A program made the translations under genes and the position numbers. This document shows positions 1 through 8,224 of a stretch of 55,375 nt of DNA, in pieces (positions within the stretch are counted from its first letter, which is position 1; the number at the start of each line of letters is the position of its first letter). Under the pieces are notes generated by a model. The model was not told where the DNA came from. It did no database searches and worked only from the letters and a program-made list of their open reading frames with translations. The stretch is from Novosphingobium olei (GTDB lineage Bacteria > Pseudomonadota > Alphaproteobacteria > Sphingomonadales > Sphingomonadaceae): contig NZ_JABBGM010000016.1 of NCBI RefSeq assembly GCF_012927405.1, positions 1 through 55,375 of the forward strand, written 5' to 3'.

Positions 1-151
1 CCGAATTCAGGCTGAGCCGATCCGGGATAGCCAACGCCCCGCCGGCCACTCGCCACAGCGTTCCTCTTGCCCTCCACGCGCACGCGCCACGCATGGCGCC
101 CGCGCCGGTCGCGCAGGTCCGTATCTTCCCCACGGCGTTATCGTCCGGGCT

Positions 152-171
152 CGCCGCCGGATAAGGCGGCG
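152..171 (-). terminator. Hairpin just past the thiSG stop codon
   Basis: A perfect 7-bp stem (CGCCGCC / GGCGGCG) with a 6-nt loop lies 2 bases beyond the thiSG stop codon. No T tract follows it on the minus strand, so it is a poor intrinsic terminator by the usual rule. It may only protect the 3' end of the transcript. Bases 1-151 beyond it show no gene or repeat I can support. Confidence 0.35.
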
Positions 172-173
172 TG

Positions 174-1172
174 TCAGATCAGTCCCGCAAGCGGGCTGGA
201 GGGATCGGCGTACTTGCGCGTGCCCATCCGCCCGGCGAGGTACGCGGCGCGGCCGGCTTCGACCGACAGCTTCATCGCGCGGGCCATCAGCAGCGGGTCC
301 TTCGCCTCGGCGATGGCGGTGTTCATCAGCACGCCGTCGCAGCCCAGTTCCATCGCCACCGCCGCATCGCTTGCCGTGCCGACGCCGGCATCGACCAGCA
401 CCGGCACCTTGGCGCCTTCCACGATCAGGCGGATGGTCACGCGGTTCTGGATGCCCAGGCCAGACCCGATCGGCGCGCCCAGCGGCATCACCGCTACGGC
501 GCCCGCGTCCTCAAGCTGCTTCGCCGCGATCGGATCGTCGGTGCAGTAGACCATCGGCAGGAAGCCTTCCTTCGCCAGCACTTCGGTGGCGCGGATGGTT
601 TCGACCATGTTGGGATAGAGCGTCTTTGCCTCGCCCAGCACTTCCAGCTTGACCAGGTCCCAGCCGCCCGCCTCGCGCGCCAGGCGCAGCGTGCGGATGG
701 CGTCCTCGGCAGTGAAGCAGCCGGCGGTGTTGGGCAGGTAGGTGATCTTCTTGGGGTCGATATAGTCGGTCAGCATCGGCGCCTTGGGATCGCTGACGTT
801 GACGCGGCGCACCGCTACCGTGACGATCTCGGCACCCGAGGCTTCGACCGCGGCGGCGTTCTGGGCGAAGTCCTTGTACTTGCCGGTGCCGACGATCAGG
901 CGCGAACGGAACGTGCGCCCGGCGACGCTCCAGGTATCGTCATCCTGCCCGCCGCCGACGAAGTGGACGATCTCCAGCACGTCGCCCTCGGCGATCGCCA
1001 CATCGGCCAGCGTCGAGCGCGGCACGATCTCGCCGTTGCGCTCGACCGCCACCTTGGTCGGCTCCAGTTCGAGGCTGCGGACGAGGTCTGCGACCGATCC
1101 GGGCGCGGCGCGGCGCGGTTCGCCGTTGACGGTGAGCGAGAGCAGGGCGGCGGGGGAGGGAGAGCTGGCCAT
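174..1172 (-). CDS. thiG: ThiS-ThiG fusion: sulfur carrier protein and thiazole synthase
   Basis: Makes the thiazole phosphate half of thiamine in the cytoplasm from deoxyxylulose phosphate, dehydroglycine and sulfur. Residues about 10-75 are a ThiS ubiquitin-like fold ending in GGG at 73-75. Residues about 80-332 are ThiG: the start of the barrel (RLIVGTGKYKD), the WDLVKLEV strand with the expected imine-forming lysine, and the phosphate-binding region around LVDAGVGTASDAA. In most bacteria ThiS is a separate protein whose C-terminal Gly-Gly becomes a thiocarboxylate; here that Gly-Gly is internal. Annotated ThiSG fusions are common in sphingomonads. The gene follows the MerC-like gene on the same strand after 69 bases and may share its transcript. 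No TPP riboswitch was recognised upstream. Confidence 0.93.
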   Translation of the reverse strand: MASSPSPAALLSLTVNGEPRRAAPGSVADLVRSLELEPTKVAVERNGEIVPRSTLADVAIAEGDVLEIVHFVGGGQDDDTWSVAGRTFRSRLIVGTGKYKDFAQNAAAVEASGAEIVTVAVRRVNVSDPKAPMLTDYIDPKKITYLPNTAGCFTAEDAIRTLRLAREAGGWDLVKLEVLGEAKTLYPNMVETIRATEVLAKEGFLPMVYCTDDPIAAKQLEDAGAVAVMPLGAPIGSGLGIQNRVTIRLIVEGAKVPVLVDAGVGTASDAAVAMELGCDGVLMNTAIAEAKDPLLMARAMKLSVEAGRAAYLAGRMGTRKYADPSSPLAGLI

Positions 1173-1241
1173 GCGCGCCGATGTAGCGTCGCAGGCCCTG
1201 CGTGCAAGTGCGCTAAAGGATCAGCCGCCCGGCAACCCGGC

Positions 1242-1613
1242 TCAGCACCCGCGCCGCATGTTGATCACGTGGGCGCTCGCCACCATCAGCACGCCCATGA
1301 TCGTCAGCACGGCTTCGGCACTGCCGTGGCCGACCAGCACCGCGCCCAGCATCAGCGCAAGACCGGTGCCGCCGACCGCCAGCGGCAGCAGGTGCCCGTG
1401 ACGCAGCGCGCCAAGGCCGATCGTGCTCGCCCCGACGACCAGCGCCAGGATCAGGCCGATGCGGTGGATCGAAGGATCGAGCAGCACCCCGCCGCCAAGG
1501 CCCAGCACGCCGACCAGGAACAACCCGGCCAGGCAGTGGATCAGGCACAGCCCCGAAAGGACGACGCCGAACCGGTCGAGTCGGGCACGCAGGGCGAGGA
1601 GGGCTTGGGTCAT
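1242..1613 (-). CDS. MerC-family membrane protein
   Basis: A 123-aa integral membrane protein with four predicted hydrophobic helices. A Cys-Leu-Ile-His-Cys motif in the first helix (residues about 23-27) matches the metal-binding pair of MerC-type proteins. Classical MerC carries Hg(II) across the inner membrane, but chromosomal MerC-domain proteins without merA or merR, as here, are more often tied to zinc or other metal homeostasis; the substrate is not known from sequence. I chose the ATG at 1613 because an upstream in-frame start would add 13 unrelated residues and run into the operator-like repeat. It is divergent from ctaA. Confidence 0.8.
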   Translation of the reverse strand: MTQALLALRARLDRFGVVLSGLCLIHCLAGLFLVGVLGLGGGVLLDPSIHRIGLILALVVGASTIGLGALRHGHLLPLAVGGTGLALMLGAVLVGHGSAEAVLTIMGVLMVASAHVINMRRGC

Positions 1614-1623
1614 TGCACCGACC

Positions 1624-1643
1624 GATATATGTAACAATGTATC
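1624..1643. promoter_or_regulatory. Imperfect inverted repeat, possible Fur/Zur-type operator
   Basis: The 20-base element reads GATATAT, then GTAACA, then ATGTATC; the arms pair at six of seven positions. It begins 10 bases upstream of the MerC-like start codon. AT-rich interrupted palindromes of this size are typical of Zur and Fur operators. The family assignment is inference from shape and neighbour. Confidence 0.35.
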
Positions 1644-1768
1644 ATCACGCAATGGTCTTCGTGGGCGGGGTCTTCATGGGCAATGATCTTCGCGGGCCAT
1701 CGCCGTCCGATGCATTGCCCCCCGATACCGCTTGCGATTCGCGGCAGGCAGTCGCAGAGCGCGGCGCC

Positions 1769-2821
1769 ATGGACAGCGCCCACCGATCCGCACCGCTTTC
1801 GCTTTCCCGCTGGCTCTTCGTCGTCGCCGCGATGGTCGTGGCCATCGTCGTGGTCGGCGGGATCACCCGGCTGACCGAATCGGGCGTTTCGATCACCGAA
1901 TGGAACGTCGTGTCGGGCACGCTGCCGCCGCTGACCGAGGCGGCGTGGGCTGCCGAATTCGACAAGTACCGCCAGACGCCGCAGTACATCCTCGTCAACG
2001 GCCCGGCGGGAATGACGCTCGCCACCTACAAGTTCATCTTCTTCTGGGAATGGGTCCACCGCCTGCTCGCCCGCACGATCGGCATGGTCTTCGCGCTGCC
2101 GCTGGCGTGGTTCTGGGCGAAGGGCCGCATCCCTGAAGGATACAAGCCGCGCCTGCTCGCGCTGCTGGCGCTGGGCGCGCTGCAGGGCGCGGTCGGCTGG
2201 TGGATGGTCAAGTCGGGCATCGTCCACGACGTCAAGGTCAGCCACTTCCGCCTCGCCACCCACCTGCTGGTCGCGCTGACCACGCTTGCGGGCCTCGTCT
2301 GGACCGCGCTCGACCTGCGGGCGCTCAGCCGGGGCGAGCCGCGCGCGCGCCTGACGGGCTTTGCCGCGCTCGCGCTCGCCATGATGGGGCTGCAGCTGCT
2401 GTGGGGCGCGCTCACGGCGGGCCTGCGCGCGGGTGTGACGGCAGGTGCCGGCTGGTTCAACTGGGACGCCTGGCCGCTGATGCAGGGATCGTTCGTGCCC
2501 GCCGGGATCGACTGGGCGAAGGGCGCGCTCCACGCCATGCTGTCCGATCCCTTCCTGGTGCCGTTCATCCATCGCTGGTGGGCCTGGGCGGTGGTCGCCG
2601 TGCTGGTCGTGCTGGCACGGCGGGTGCGCAAGACCGACCGCGCCGCCTCGATCGCCATCCATTCGACCTTCGGCACGCAAGTCCTGCTCGGCATCGCCAC
2701 GGTGTGGAGTGCCGTCGCCATTCCGCTCGCCGTCCTGCACCAGCTGACCGGCGCGCTGCTGCTCGTCGCCACCACCTGGGGCGCCCACGCGCTGGGCCGG
2801 CAGGCGGCGCGAAAAGCCTGA
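1769..2821 (+). CDS. ctaA: Heme A synthase (CtaA/COX15)
   Basis: Oxidises the C8 methyl of heme O to a formyl group, giving heme A for cytochrome aa3 oxidase. The 350-aa protein has about eight membrane helices and the family's paired histidines: WEWVHR, HFRLATH, FIHRWW and VLHQLTG. The N-terminal signature VVGGITRLTESGVSITEW is clear. I chose the ATG at 1769 because family members begin about 15-20 residues before the first helix; an ATG at 1676 would add 31 residues of low-complexity sequence. Neither start has a strong ribosome binding site. It lies 132 bases upstream of rplM with a hairpin between. Confidence 0.92.
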   Translation: MDSAHRSAPLSLSRWLFVVAAMVVAIVVVGGITRLTESGVSITEWNVVSGTLPPLTEAAWAAEFDKYRQTPQYILVNGPAGMTLATYKFIFFWEWVHRLLARTIGMVFALPLAWFWAKGRIPEGYKPRLLALLALGALQGAVGWWMVKSGIVHDVKVSHFRLATHLLVALTTLAGLVWTALDLRALSRGEPRARLTGFAALALAMMGLQLLWGALTAGLRAGVTAGAGWFNWDAWPLMQGSFVPAGIDWAKGALHAMLSDPFLVPFIHRWWAWAVVAVLVVLARRVRKTDRAASIAIHSTFGTQVLLGIATVWSAVAIPLAVLHQLTGALLLVATTWGAHALGRQAARKA

Positions 2822-2869
2822 CGGTATCATTTTACCTCTGCGGAAACCGGCCCGCAAGCTTGACTCCTG

Positions 2870-2893
2870 GCGCGCTTTGCAACAAAGGCGCGC
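2870..2893 (+). terminator. GC-rich hairpin between ctaA and rplM
   Basis: GCGCGC-TTTG pairs with CAAA-GCGCGC around a CAA loop, with one bulged G. The stem is strong, but only TTCCTC follows, so it is either a weak terminator for ctaA or part of the rplM leader. E. coli rplM is controlled by its product through its leader; I cannot tell whether this hairpin has that role. Confidence 0.4.
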
Positions 2894-2953
2894 TTCCTCG
2901 TCGCACCGGGCAGCTTGCCCCAAGCGGCGTACCAGAATCTTAAGGACCCAGCC

Positions 2954-3433
2954 ATGAAGGCTCTCAGCAAGGTCACCCGGTCGATCAAGCCGGCCGAGGT
3001 GGAAAAGAAGTGGCATCTGATCGATGCCGAAGGCCTGGTGGTCGGCCGTCTGGCCGTCATCGTCGCCAACCTTTTGCGCGGCAAGCACAAGCCGAGCTTC
3101 ACCCCCCACGTCGATTGCGGCGATCACGTTGTCGTGATCAACGCCGACAAGGTGAAGTTCACGGGCAACAAGCTCAAGGACAAGATCTACTACAAGCACA
3201 CCGGTTATGCCGGCGGCATCAAGGAAGTGACCGCAGCCAAGGTGCTGGAAGGCCGCTTCCCCGAGCGCGTGCTTGAAAAGGCCGTGGAACGCATGATCCC
3301 GCGTGGCCCCCTCGGCCGTGCGCAGTTGCGTGCGCTGCATCTCTATGCCGGCGCGGAACACCCGCATGCCGGTACCCAGCCCGAAGCGTTCGACGTCGCT
3401 TCGTTGAACCGCAAGAACAAGGTGGGTGCGTAA
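2954..3433 (+). CDS. rplM: 50S ribosomal protein L13
   Basis: A 159-aa primary rRNA-binding protein of the large subunit. Family motifs are present: WHLIDAEGLVVGRLA, the GDHVVVINA strand, KIYYKHTGYAGG, and the MIPRGPLGR segment. The ATG at 2954 follows an AAGGA at 2942; an in-frame ATG 39 bases upstream would add 13 unrelated residues. The first residues (MKALSKVTRSIKPAEVEKKW) match the usual alphaproteobacterial start. It is 3 bases upstream of rpsI, forming the standard L13-S9 operon. Confidence 0.98.
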   Translation: MKALSKVTRSIKPAEVEKKWHLIDAEGLVVGRLAVIVANLLRGKHKPSFTPHVDCGDHVVVINADKVKFTGNKLKDKIYYKHTGYAGGIKEVTAAKVLEGRFPERVLEKAVERMIPRGPLGRAQLRALHLYAGAEHPHAGTQPEAFDVASLNRKNKVGA

Positions 3434-3436
3434 GCC

Positions 3437-3973
3437 ATGTCCGACACCGATACCGTTTCGAGCCTGGCGGATCTGAAGAACCTCACCGCCAATGCTCCCG
3501 CTCCGGCCGCTGCTGCTGCCGACGTCGATGCTCCGGTCGTTCCGGCTGCGCCCACTGCGCCGCTGCGCGATCGTGAAGTCGACGCCCAGGGCCGTTCGTA
3601 CGCCACCGGCCGCCGCAAGGACGCCGTCGCCCGCGTGTGGCTGAAGCCCGGCTCGGGCAAGGTCACCGTCAATGGCCGCGACCAGGAAGTCTACTTCGCC
3701 CGTCCGACCCTGCGCCTGGTGATCAATCAGCCGTTCCAGGTTGCCGGTCGCGAAGGCCAGTACGACATCGTCTGCACCGTCAAGGGCGGCGGTCTTTCGG
3801 GCCAGGCCGGCGCGGTCAAGCACGGCATCGCCCAGGCGCTGACCAAGTTCGAGCCTGCCCTGCGCAGCGCGGTCAAGGCCGCCGGCTTCCTGACCCGCGA
3901 CCCGCGCGTCGTCGAACGCAAGAAGTACGGCCGCGCCAAGGCTCGCCGCAGCTTCCAGTTCTCGAAGCGCTGA
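3437..3973 (+). CDS. rpsI: 30S ribosomal protein S9 with Ala-rich N-terminal extension
   Basis: The conserved S9 core starts near residue 53 (YATGRRKDAVARVWLKPG) and ends with the basic tail RRSFQFSKR that reaches the P-site tRNA. At 178 aa it is about 45-50 residues longer than E. coli S9. The extra N-terminus is rich in Ala, Pro and Asp, a known trait of sphingomonad S9 proteins. It is co-transcribed with rplM and followed by a strong terminator. Confidence 0.98.
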   Translation: MSDTDTVSSLADLKNLTANAPAPAAAAADVDAPVVPAAPTAPLRDREVDAQGRSYATGRRKDAVARVWLKPGSGKVTVNGRDQEVYFARPTLRLVINQPFQVAGREGQYDIVCTVKGGGLSGQAGAVKHGIAQALTKFEPALRSAVKAAGFLTRDPRVVERKKYGRAKARRSFQFSKR

Positions 3974-4022
3974 TCGCGTTTCGGCTGGCGCTTTGCGAAG
4001 CGCCGGTACCGGACAGAACAAG

Positions 4023-4056
4023 AAACGCCCGGCCGCAACGCCGGGCGTTTTCTTTT
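4023..4056. terminator. Bidirectional intrinsic terminator of rplM-rpsI and the PfkB-type kinase
   Basis: A perfect 11-bp stem (AAACGCCCGGC / GCCGGGCGTTT) with a 6-nt loop (CGCAAC) is followed by TCTTTT on the plus strand. On the minus strand the stem ends in its own T-run, so it can also stop the convergent kinase transcript that ends at 4062. Confidence 0.9.
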
Positions 4057-4061
4057 GTGCG

Positions 4062-4997
4062 CTACAGGCGGGTGATCCTTACCTGCTCCAGCAGGCGCGC
4101 GATGTCCGCCGGGCGGGCAAGGTCGGTGCCCGCGCGCAGCACCGCGGCGCTGCCCGCGGCCACGCCATGGCGGAACGCTTCTTCGATCGGGGCCCCGGTG
4201 GCCAGCGCATAGACCATCCCGGCGACGAAGCTGTCGCCCGCACCCACCGCGCTTTGCGCCTCGATCGGCAGGGCCTGTGCATAGACGCTGCCGCCTTCGT
4301 GGCTCAGCACCGCGCCTTCGTGGCCGAGCGTCGTCGCCACGATACGCGCCTGCCCGGCCTGCACGATGCCCATCGCCGCCCCGGCCACCGCGCCCACGCT
4401 CTCCAGCTTGTGGCCGACCAACGCCTCCAGCTCGCCCCGGCTCGGCTTGGCGAGCGCGATGCGGCCCCCGGCAAGGCCGGCCCGCAGCGCTTCGCCCGAG
4501 GTGTCTAGCACCAGCGGAATGCCGCGCGCGGCAAGGCGACGGGCAAGCGTTGCGTAGAAGTCCGCCGGCATGCCCGGCGGCAGCGATCCGCTCGCCACCA
4601 GCCAGTCGCACGGGGTCCGGTCGATAACGTCGAGGCAGGCGGTCCATTCGGCCTCGCTCACCGTGGGGCCGGCGGGCGTGAAGCGGTATTCCTTGCCGCT
4701 TTCGTGTTCCAGTGCATCGAGCGCGATGCGCGTCGGCCCGGCGATCGGCACGCGGGTGCGGACCAGTTGGTGCAGATCGATCAGCCCGTCGAGCGCGGCC
4801 CCGGTCGCCCCGCCCGACATGTAGATCACCCGCGCATTGCCGCCCAGCCGCACGAACACCCGCGCCACGTTGATGCCCCCGCCGCCGGGGTTGTAGTATT
4901 CGTGCGTGGTGCGGATCTTGTGCGTCGGCACGATCCGGTCGACTTCATAGGCGACGTCGATCGTCGGGTTGAGCGTCAGGGTCGCGATTGCGGGCAT
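4062..4997 (-). CDS. PfkB-family sugar-phosphate kinase (6-phosphofructokinase II / 1-phosphofructokinase type)
   Basis: A 311-aa ribokinase-fold enzyme that phosphorylates a sugar phosphate with ATP. The N-terminal signature PGGGGINVAR (residues 38-47) and the C-terminal catalytic signature VGAGDSFVAGM are intact. The spacing and wording (LTLNPTIDVAYEV, GGATG, SGSLPPGMP, LDTSGEAL, KPSRGELEALVG) are closest to E. coli PfkB, so fructose-6-phosphate is the favoured substrate, but tagatose-6-phosphate and fructose-1-phosphate kinases share these motifs. No PTS genes are nearby. The gene is divergent from the HPP-family gene with 117 bases between. Confidence 0.85.
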   Translation of the reverse strand: MPAIATLTLNPTIDVAYEVDRIVPTHKIRTTHEYYNPGGGGINVARVFVRLGGNARVIYMSGGATGAALDGLIDLHQLVRTRVPIAGPTRIALDALEHESGKEYRFTPAGPTVSEAEWTACLDVIDRTPCDWLVASGSLPPGMPADFYATLARRLAARGIPLVLDTSGEALRAGLAGGRIALAKPSRGELEALVGHKLESVGAVAGAAMGIVQAGQARIVATTLGHEGAVLSHEGGSVYAQALPIEAQSAVGAGDSFVAGMVYALATGAPIEEAFRHGVAAGSAAVLRAGTDLARPADIARLLEQVRITRL

Positions 4998-5114
4998 GAC
5001 AAATCATCCATCTTGCTGGGCCAGATCGTTTTCTTTGTCGCAGCAACGCGCGAGCGATGTATTGCGCCCGATCAATCGCATTGGGCGCGGGAAGATCTGG
5101 CCGGGGAGGGCCGA

Positions 5115-5810
5115 TTGCCGACGATACTTCGCAAGGGCATCGCTGCGGCGCAAGGACGGCCCATCGGCCGGCTCGGCTGGCTGCGCGGAGCCCTTGGAGC
5201 GCTGATCGGGATCGCGCTGGCCGGGGTGGTGACGAAACTTCTCGCCGAAGGCAGCGCGCCGTGGCTGGTGGCGCCGATCGGCGCATCGGCGGTGCTGGTC
5301 TTCGCGGTTCCGGCAAGCCCGCTGGCGCAGCCCTGGTCGGTGCTGGGCGGCAACATGATTTCCGCCGCGATCGGCCTTGCGCTGGGCCATGCCATCGGCG
5401 CGCCGTGGCTGGCGGCGAGCCTTGCCGTGGGCCTCGCCATCGCGGTGATGACGCTGGCGCGCTGCCTGCATCCGCCGGGCGGCGCCTGCGCGCTGCTCTG
5501 CGCGCTGGGCGTCAAGACCAGCGGCTGGACGTTCGCCGTGCTGCTGATGCCGTTCCTGCCCAACGTCGTGCTGCTGATTCTTGCCGGCTGGGCCTACAAC
5601 ACGCTGACCGGCCATCCCTGGCCCCACCGCCCGCATCCCGCGCCTGCCCTCCCGCCCGGAACCTGGGCCGGCACCTACGAACCGGCGGACCTCGACGCCG
5701 TGCTCGAAAGCTGGGACGAAGTGCTCGATGTCGATCGCGAGGATCTCGACGCGCTGTTCCGTGAAGTCGAACAGCGCGTGCTGACGCGATGGAAGGCGGG
5801 CGGGCAGTGA
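5115..5810 (+). CDS. HPP-family integral membrane protein with C-terminal soluble tail
   Basis: A 231-aa protein with four to five membrane helices and the motif CLHPPGGACAL that names the family. Members have been linked to nitrite transport in plastids and cyanobacteria; the bacterial role is open. The last 45 or so residues are acidic and soluble (DLDAVLESWDEVLDVDREDLDALFREVE) and could bind a partner. The start is TTG at 5115: it has a good ribosome binding site (GGGGAGGG at 5103-5110, 4 bases away), whereas the in-frame ATG far upstream would run through the start of the divergent kinase. It is convergent with the acyltransferase. Confidence 0.75.
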   Translation: MPTILRKGIAAAQGRPIGRLGWLRGALGALIGIALAGVVTKLLAEGSAPWLVAPIGASAVLVFAVPASPLAQPWSVLGGNMISAAIGLALGHAIGAPWLAASLAVGLAIAVMTLARCLHPPGGACALLCALGVKTSGWTFAVLLMPFLPNVVLLILAGWAYNTLTGHPWPHRPHPAPALPPGTWAGTYEPADLDAVLESWDEVLDVDREDLDALFREVEQRVLTRWKAGGQ

Positions 5811-5817
5811 GGGCTTC

Positions 5818-7821
5818 TCAACGTGCCGCGGCGCGGACACGATCGGCGAGATCGAACCGGTGCCCGAGCCAGCGCGATCCTTCGATCGAGATGTGCCGGT
5901 CGTCGCGATAGACGATGGTGTCTCCCACCCGCGTGCGGCAGATGCCGCCGGGGCAGAGCATATTGTCTAGCCGGATCACCGGAACCTGCCCGTTCAGCAG
6001 TCGCAGCAGCGTTTCGGGATACCGTCGTGCGCTCGACCGGGGGAAATCGCACGGGCTGCCAGCAATGCCATCGCGCAGTGTCGCAGCCAGGCATTGGCCG
6101 ATGTTCGTCCCGTTGTTCGGTGGCGGTGCGATCACCACGACATGCGCGCCCGTCGCGCGGATCGCGGCTACAAGGCGAAGGAGCGCCCGGGCAACCGCTT
6201 CGGGCGTGGTTGCTTGCGTGCTGCCGTCCGGACCCAATGCGATGTCGCGATACATCGAAAAAGGCGAGGCAAGCACGACGGTCCGGACGTCCTGGTGGGA
6301 TCGCAGCCATGCGAGAACGTGCCGGTTGAAGGCGATGCACTGCGCGGCATGGGTCGGATCGTAGTCGCGCCCCCGGCCCGTGAGGGCAATGTCCTGCAAG
6401 GGGGCGCAGTCTGAAAGGGTATGCTGGCGCAACGCGAGCGGGTGCGGGCCGGCACGCAGGCTTACCGCAATGTGCATGGCGAAGCTGTCGCCCCACAGCA
6501 GCGTGTCGGGCCGGCGAGCGGTCGCGCACAATGGCGACAACGTGAAGGGCGTGTCGCAGGCCGCGTCCAGGCCAAAGTTGAGCGCCAGCCGGTCCTCGAT
6601 GCTGCCCATCGTGCCGCCGGGAGTAGCGCGCTGCGGAAACCCTTGCGCGATGTGCAGTGCCATCCCGGTACCGCCGAGCAGCGTCATCCCGGCCATCGCC
6701 GCCAGGAACACCGAACGGCGGCGGCGCAGCAGCGGCTGCCCGGCCATGCGGAATGGCCGTTCGACAAAGCGCCATGAAAGGGCGCCCGCCACCACGGCCA
6801 GCACACAGAGCGCCAGCATTTCGGCGGCACCGGGCGGCGCCGAGGACCGGGCGCGGGCGAGCGCGAACAGTGGCTGGTGCCAGAGATAGACGCTGTAGCT
6901 GATGAGGCCGATCCCGCGCACCCACCGGAGAGAAAGCAGCTGTCCGCCAAGTGTGTCCGCTGTACCGCCGCGCAGCACGAGCAAGGTTCCACCGACCGGG
7001 ACCAGCGCCATCAGGCCGGGAAAGGGGCTCTCGTCGCTGAACGCCATTGCCGATGCACCGATCAGGCTGAGCCCCGCGAGGCCCGGCAGGTGCCGCCACC
7101 GCGATCGGCTCGTCCGGCTCGTCCGGGTCGGCGCGGGCAGCAGGGCTGCAATTGCCCCCGCTAGCAATTCCCAGGCGCGGCCCGGCGCAAGGTAGAACCC
7201 GGCGTTGGGTGCATGGACGACATACCACTGCGCCAGGCCAAGGCTGGCGAGCGCCAGCGCAGACAGGGCCAGCAGCATCCATCTGCGATCCGAACCCCGG
7301 TGCCTGTCCCAGCTCCACAGCGCCCAAAGCACAACCGGAAAGACGATGTAGAACTGCTCCTCGACCGCCAGGCTCCACGTGTGAAGCAGCGGCTTGAGCG
7401 CCACGTCGTTGGCGAAATAGCCTCCTTCGCGATAGAATTCGACGTTCGACACGAATGCCGCAACCGTGACGAGGCTCTTGCCGAATTCGTCGAGCTGCGT
7501 CGGCCACAGCCATGCCCACGCGAACGGTATGCACGCTGCCATGACCACGAACAGCGCAGGCAGTATCCGCCGGGCGCGCCGCTCGTAGAATGTGGCAATG
7601 GAAAAGGTACCGCGTTCAAGTTCTGCCAGCAGAAGCCCTGCGATCAGATACCCGCTGATCGCGAAGAAAACGTCGACCCCGACGAAGCCGCCCCGGAAGA
7701 CGGTGCTGCCGGCATGGAACAGCAGCACCGGCAGGACCGCAATTGCGCGTAACCCATCGATCTCCGGCCTGTAGTGAAAGCCCGCCCCGGCGTGCGGGGC
7801 GGCTTCCGCAACCTTCGTCAA
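5818..7821 (-). CDS. Membrane acyltransferase with SGNH-hydrolase domain (OafA/OatA-like)
   Basis: Probably adds acetyl or another acyl group to a cell-surface polysaccharide. The N-terminal half is an acyltransferase-3 domain with about ten helices, opening with FHYRPEIDGLRAIAVLPVLLFH and containing GGFVGVDVFFAISGYLI and HTWSLAVEEQFYIVFP. The C-terminal 270 residues form an SGNH domain: LLWGDSFAMH gives the serine and DDRHISIEGSRWLG gives the Asp-His pair. No ATG fits; the best start is TTG at 7821, which overlaps the DUF1244 stop (TTGA). An additional 164 open codons upstream are the DUF1244 gene read in another frame. At 667 aa it has normal family length. Confidence 0.85.
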   Translation of the reverse strand: MTKVAEAAPHAGAGFHYRPEIDGLRAIAVLPVLLFHAGSTVFRGGFVGVDVFFAISGYLIAGLLLAELERGTFSIATFYERRARRILPALFVVMAACIPFAWAWLWPTQLDEFGKSLVTVAAFVSNVEFYREGGYFANDVALKPLLHTWSLAVEEQFYIVFPVVLWALWSWDRHRGSDRRWMLLALSALALASLGLAQWYVVHAPNAGFYLAPGRAWELLAGAIAALLPAPTRTSRTSRSRWRHLPGLAGLSLIGASAMAFSDESPFPGLMALVPVGGTLLVLRGGTADTLGGQLLSLRWVRGIGLISYSVYLWHQPLFALARARSSAPPGAAEMLALCVLAVVAGALSWRFVERPFRMAGQPLLRRRRSVFLAAMAGMTLLGGTGMALHIAQGFPQRATPGGTMGSIEDRLALNFGLDAACDTPFTLSPLCATARRPDTLLWGDSFAMHIAVSLRAGPHPLALRQHTLSDCAPLQDIALTGRGRDYDPTHAAQCIAFNRHVLAWLRSHQDVRTVVLASPFSMYRDIALGPDGSTQATTPEAVARALLRLVAAIRATGAHVVVIAPPPNNGTNIGQCLAATLRDGIAGSPCDFPRSSARRYPETLLRLLNGQVPVIRLDNMLCPGGICRTRVGDTIVYRDDRHISIEGSRWLGHRFDLADRVRAAAR

Positions 7822-8141
7822 GCCGAGTTCTTCTTCAGGCTTTCCTCCATCCGCGCGATCTGCTCGGGGGTGGCCTCGCTCTGGCGCGTCGCCTTCCATT
7901 CGCCCGCCGGCATGCCGTGGATCAGTTCGCGCGCGGCGGCCTTGTCCAGCGTCACGCCAAGCGGGGCACCGGCTTCGATGATCCAGTCGGCCAGGCAATT
8001 GCGGCAGAAACCGGCAAGGCCCATCAGGTCTATGTTCTGCGCATCGTGGCGCAGCTGCAGGTGGCGCACCAGCCTGCGGAAGGCCTTGGCCGCTACGGCA
8101 TCGGGCAGGGTGTCGAGGTCGTAAGACGCATTCGTATCCAT
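7818..8141 (-). CDS. DUF1244 family protein
   Basis: A small soluble protein of 107 aa with the conserved core AFRRLVRHLQLRHDAQNIDLMGLAGFCRNCLADWI. The FCRNC pair of cysteines is the family hallmark and could bind a metal. DUF1244 proteins are widespread in Proteobacteria and lack an assigned function. The stop codon overlaps the likely start of the acyltransferase, so the two genes may be translationally coupled. It is divergent from pyk. Confidence 0.88.
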   Translation of the reverse strand: MDTNASYDLDTLPDAVAAKAFRRLVRHLQLRHDAQNIDLMGLAGFCRNCLADWIIEAGAPLGVTLDKAAARELIHGMPAGEWKATRQSEATPEQIARMEESLKKNSA

Positions 8142-8224
8142 GCAAAAGGTCCTTAAACCATCGCGACTTGGGTTTTAAGGGGGTTTGGGCCATAGGCGGC
8201 CTGCAACCAAGGCAAGGAATTCCC

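Noticed and set aside
1242..1613. Mercury-resistance operon
   Set aside because: Only a MerC-type protein is present; merR, merA, merT and merP are absent.
1610..4021. An 803-codon minus-strand open frame
   Set aside because: It crosses ctaA, rplM and rpsI in antisense and has shadow-like composition.
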